A DNA stretch of 64,000 bases from Pelomonas saccharophila_A (GTDB lineage Bacteria > Pseudomonadota > Gammaproteobacteria > Burkholderiales > Burkholderiaceae_C): positions 1,054,001-1,118,000 of the forward strand of contig NZ_JAVDXU010000002.1 in the NCBI RefSeq assembly GCF_031458095.1, read 5' to 3'. The notes beneath the pieces were generated by a model, which was given only the letters and a program-made list of their open reading frames with translations, did not search any database and was not told the origin of the DNA. The translations under genes and the position numbers were made by a program. Numbering within the stretch: the stretch's first letter is position 1; each line of letters opens with the position of its first letter. Positions 62,480 to 64,000 of this stretch are shown piece after piece.

Positions 62480-63478
62480 TCAGAGGGTCAGCCGCGTGCG
62501 CTGGCCATCGCGTTCGACGACGACGGCGCGATCGGCGATCTCGACGACGCGATGGCCGCTGGGCAGCAGGGCGCCGCTGAAATAGCGGCTGCCATCGGCG
62601 GTGATGAAGTAGGGGCTGTCGGCGTTGTCGATGACGGCGACGAGGCGCTTGGCCGGGTCGTCCGGTGGGGGAGCCGCCGCGGCGGCCACCACGGCGGGCG
62701 GCTGGTTGTCCACGCGCAGGGCGGGCAGGCGGGCGATGTCGCGGCGGGCCGCGGCCGCGGCGGCCTGCACCTTGGCGGCGTCGCGCTCCTGGGTGTGCAG
62801 CACCAGCTCGCCCTCGGGCGACCAGCTGGCCTTGGCGGCGATGCCGTAGAGGCGGAACACGTCGACGGCGCTGGCCAGCAGTTCGGGCGCCGTGCTGGGG
62901 GGCGCGGCGGGCGTGGCGGCCTGGGCGGGCGGCACGACCTTGGCGACGACCTGGCCGGCCTCGCGCAAGGTGCCACCGCGCCAGGCGAGCGACGCGCCGC
63001 CGACGACCATGACCAGGCCCAGGGCCGTCAGCACGGCTTCGAGTACGGGGCGCGCCGCGGGCTTGGGGCTGGCCCGGCGCCTTGCGCTGGCCTCCTCGGG
63101 GTCGTCATGCAGGACCGGTTCGGGCCAGTAGTCCTGGTCGGCCGGGCCATAGGCCACGCGCGTGTCGCCGAGCTGCAGCGGCTGGCCGGGCGCCCAGGCA
63201 TGCACGGCGCTGCCCGGCGTCAGCGGCTGTTCGGCCAGCAGGGCCAGGCCGGCGATGAGTTGCAGGCCGACGCGGCCCGGGCCGGACGGCACGATGCGCA
63301 CCTGGAAGTCCACGTCGCTGGCGAGCAGGATGTCGGCGAACTGCGTGTCGGCCTGGTTGGCCGCGTTGAGGCCGCAGACCAGCAGGTCCTGCTGGGCGTC
63401 GAGCCGGGCACGCGCACCGGCCTGGCGGCCGGCGAGGACGCGCAGTTCCAGCGTCGAGGCAGGGAGGTGGGATTTCAT
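62480..63478 (-). CDS. sctD: type III secretion outer MS-ring protein SctD
   Basis: A 332-residue protein: N-terminal FHA-like cytoplasmic domain (LELRVLAGRQAGARARLDAQQ), one transmembrane helix near residue 150 (LEAVLTALGLVMVVGGASLAW), and periplasmic ring-building modules (VDVFRLYGIAAKASWSPEGELVLHT) with an Ala/Pro-rich linker. Partner of SctJ and SctC. It begins 6 bases after sctC. Confidence 0.85.
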   Translation of the reverse strand: MKSHLPASTLELRVLAGRQAGARARLDAQQDLLVCGLNAANQADTQFADILLASDVDFQVRIVPSGPGRVGLQLIAGLALLAEQPLTPGSAVHAWAPGQPLQLGDTRVAYGPADQDYWPEPVLHDDPEEASARRRASPKPAARPVLEAVLTALGLVMVVGGASLAWRGGTLREAGQVVAKVVPPAQAATPAAPPSTAPELLASAVDVFRLYGIAAKASWSPEGELVLHTQERDAAKVQAAAAAARRDIARLPALRVDNQPPAVVAAAAAPPPDDPAKRLVAVIDNADSPYFITADGSRYFSGALLPSGHRVVEIADRAVVVERDGQRTRLTL

Positions 63479-63484
63479 GGCGGG

Positions 63485-64000
63485 CTACTCCTGCTGTGCA
63501 GCACCTTCGCCGCCGCTGCCCGATGCCGCCGGGGCGGCTGGGTTGGCGAGCGGTTGGCGGGCTCTTTCCATCACGTCGGCGGTGGCCTTGCTGCTGGCCA
63601 GGCGCGGCGTGATGAGGAACATGCGCTCGATGCGCTGGCCGCCCTTGCGCTGGGTCTTGAAGAGGTTGCCCAGCAGCGGGATGTCGCCCAGCACGGGCAC
63701 CTTGTCGACGCCGGCCGTCGAGCTGTCGCGCACCATGCCGCCGATCAGCAGGCTTTCGCCTTCGGAGATCAGGGCCTGGGTGTTGATGCCCGAGCGCTCG
63801 ACGATGGGCAGGTTGTCCACGCTCTGGCCGGTCAGGCCGCCGTCCTCGATCTGCACCAGCAGCTTGATGCGGGCCGGCTCGTCGCCCTCCTTGAACACAT
63901 GGGGCGTGACGCGCAGCCGCGTGCCGGCCGTGACGTTGAAGAGGTCGACGTCCTCGCGGCCGGCGACGCGCACGTAATAGGTCGAGCTGTTGTCGAACAC
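63485..64000 (-). CDS. sctC: type III secretion outer-membrane secretin SctC, 3' part
   Basis: The last 171 codons of a secretin; the gene runs off the right edge. Secretin-domain motifs are present: TAGTRLRVTPHV, the conserved core LPIVERSGINTQALISEGESLLIGGMVRD (seen in short runs), and VPVLGDIPLLGNLFKT. An acidic, Gly/Ser-rich tail ends QE. SctC is the outer-membrane pore of the injectisome. There is no native start in the window. Confidence 0.95.
   Translation of the reverse strand: MFDNSSTYYVRVAGREDVDLFNVTAGTRLRVTPHVFKEGDEPARIKLLVQIEDGGLTGQSVDNLPIVERSGINTQALISEGESLLIGGMVRDSSTAGVDKVPVLGDIPLLGNLFKTQRKGGQRIERMFLITPRLASSKATADVMERARQPLANPAAPAASGSGGEGAAQQE

Overview
The window is 64 kb of very GC-rich bacterial chromosome. 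mnmG, rsmG and parA lie together with near-consensus parS sites inside them. There is also a Bug/TctC-family binding protein, and many small Burkholderiales-type families. This suggests a betaproteobacterium of the order Burkholderiales, most likely in the Roseateles/Mitsuaria/Rubrivivax neighbourhood. The taxonomic call is inference from gene content and codon use. I found no rRNA, tRNA, CRISPR array, transposase or prophage genes.

Layout. (1) 1-5.4 kb, minus strand: three tandem OmpA-type proteins, then a LuxR-type regulator fused to an alpha/beta hydrolase, then a ferritin-like diiron protein. (2) 5.5-10.3 kb, minus strand: mnmG-rsmG-parA followed by two acetyltransferases where parB would be expected. 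Three parS-like sites lie inside mnmG and rsmG. (3) 10.5-31 kb: ordinary metabolic, transport and regulatory genes. They include a LysR/quinone-oxidoreductase pair, a NatAB-type exporter, an amino-acid binding protein with a racemase, a thioredoxin-domain protein, AlkD-like repair, FadH and a DUF4397 lipoprotein. Five convergent gene pairs share a 4-nt stop-codon overlap. (4) 31-44.8 kb: a PD-(D/E)XK-like protein, a DUF3857/transglutaminase membrane protein, a TetR regulator with two palindromic operators, an acyl-CoA synthetase, an endonuclease V-like protein, an HD phosphohydrolase and a large secreted HEYGH zinc protease. (5) 44.9-46.8 kb: an accessory patch with a LysR remnant, an orphan small gene and two promoterless-looking small genes bounded by three attC-like sites. 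This has the architecture of an integron cassette cluster without an integrase. (6) 46.8-48.6 kb: an MFS exporter divergent from an XRE regulator. (7) 48.6 kb to the end, minus strand: a type III secretion locus (sctC-D-F-I-J-K-L-N-O-P, an unassigned gene, a histidine kinase/response regulator pair, sctQ-R-S-T). A LysM/lytic-transglycosylase protein and four uncharacterised genes follow. sctU, sctV and most of sctC are not in the window.

The most unusual signals are three. The first is a roughly 120-145 bp intergenic repeat present three times (10.3, 54.6 and 61.6 kb). It always sits just upstream of a start codon (mnmG, sctQ, sctJ), and its central hairpin shows compensatory base changes. 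The second is the attC-bounded cassette cluster. The third is a soluble two-component system embedded by 4-nt overlaps in the type III secretion operon.
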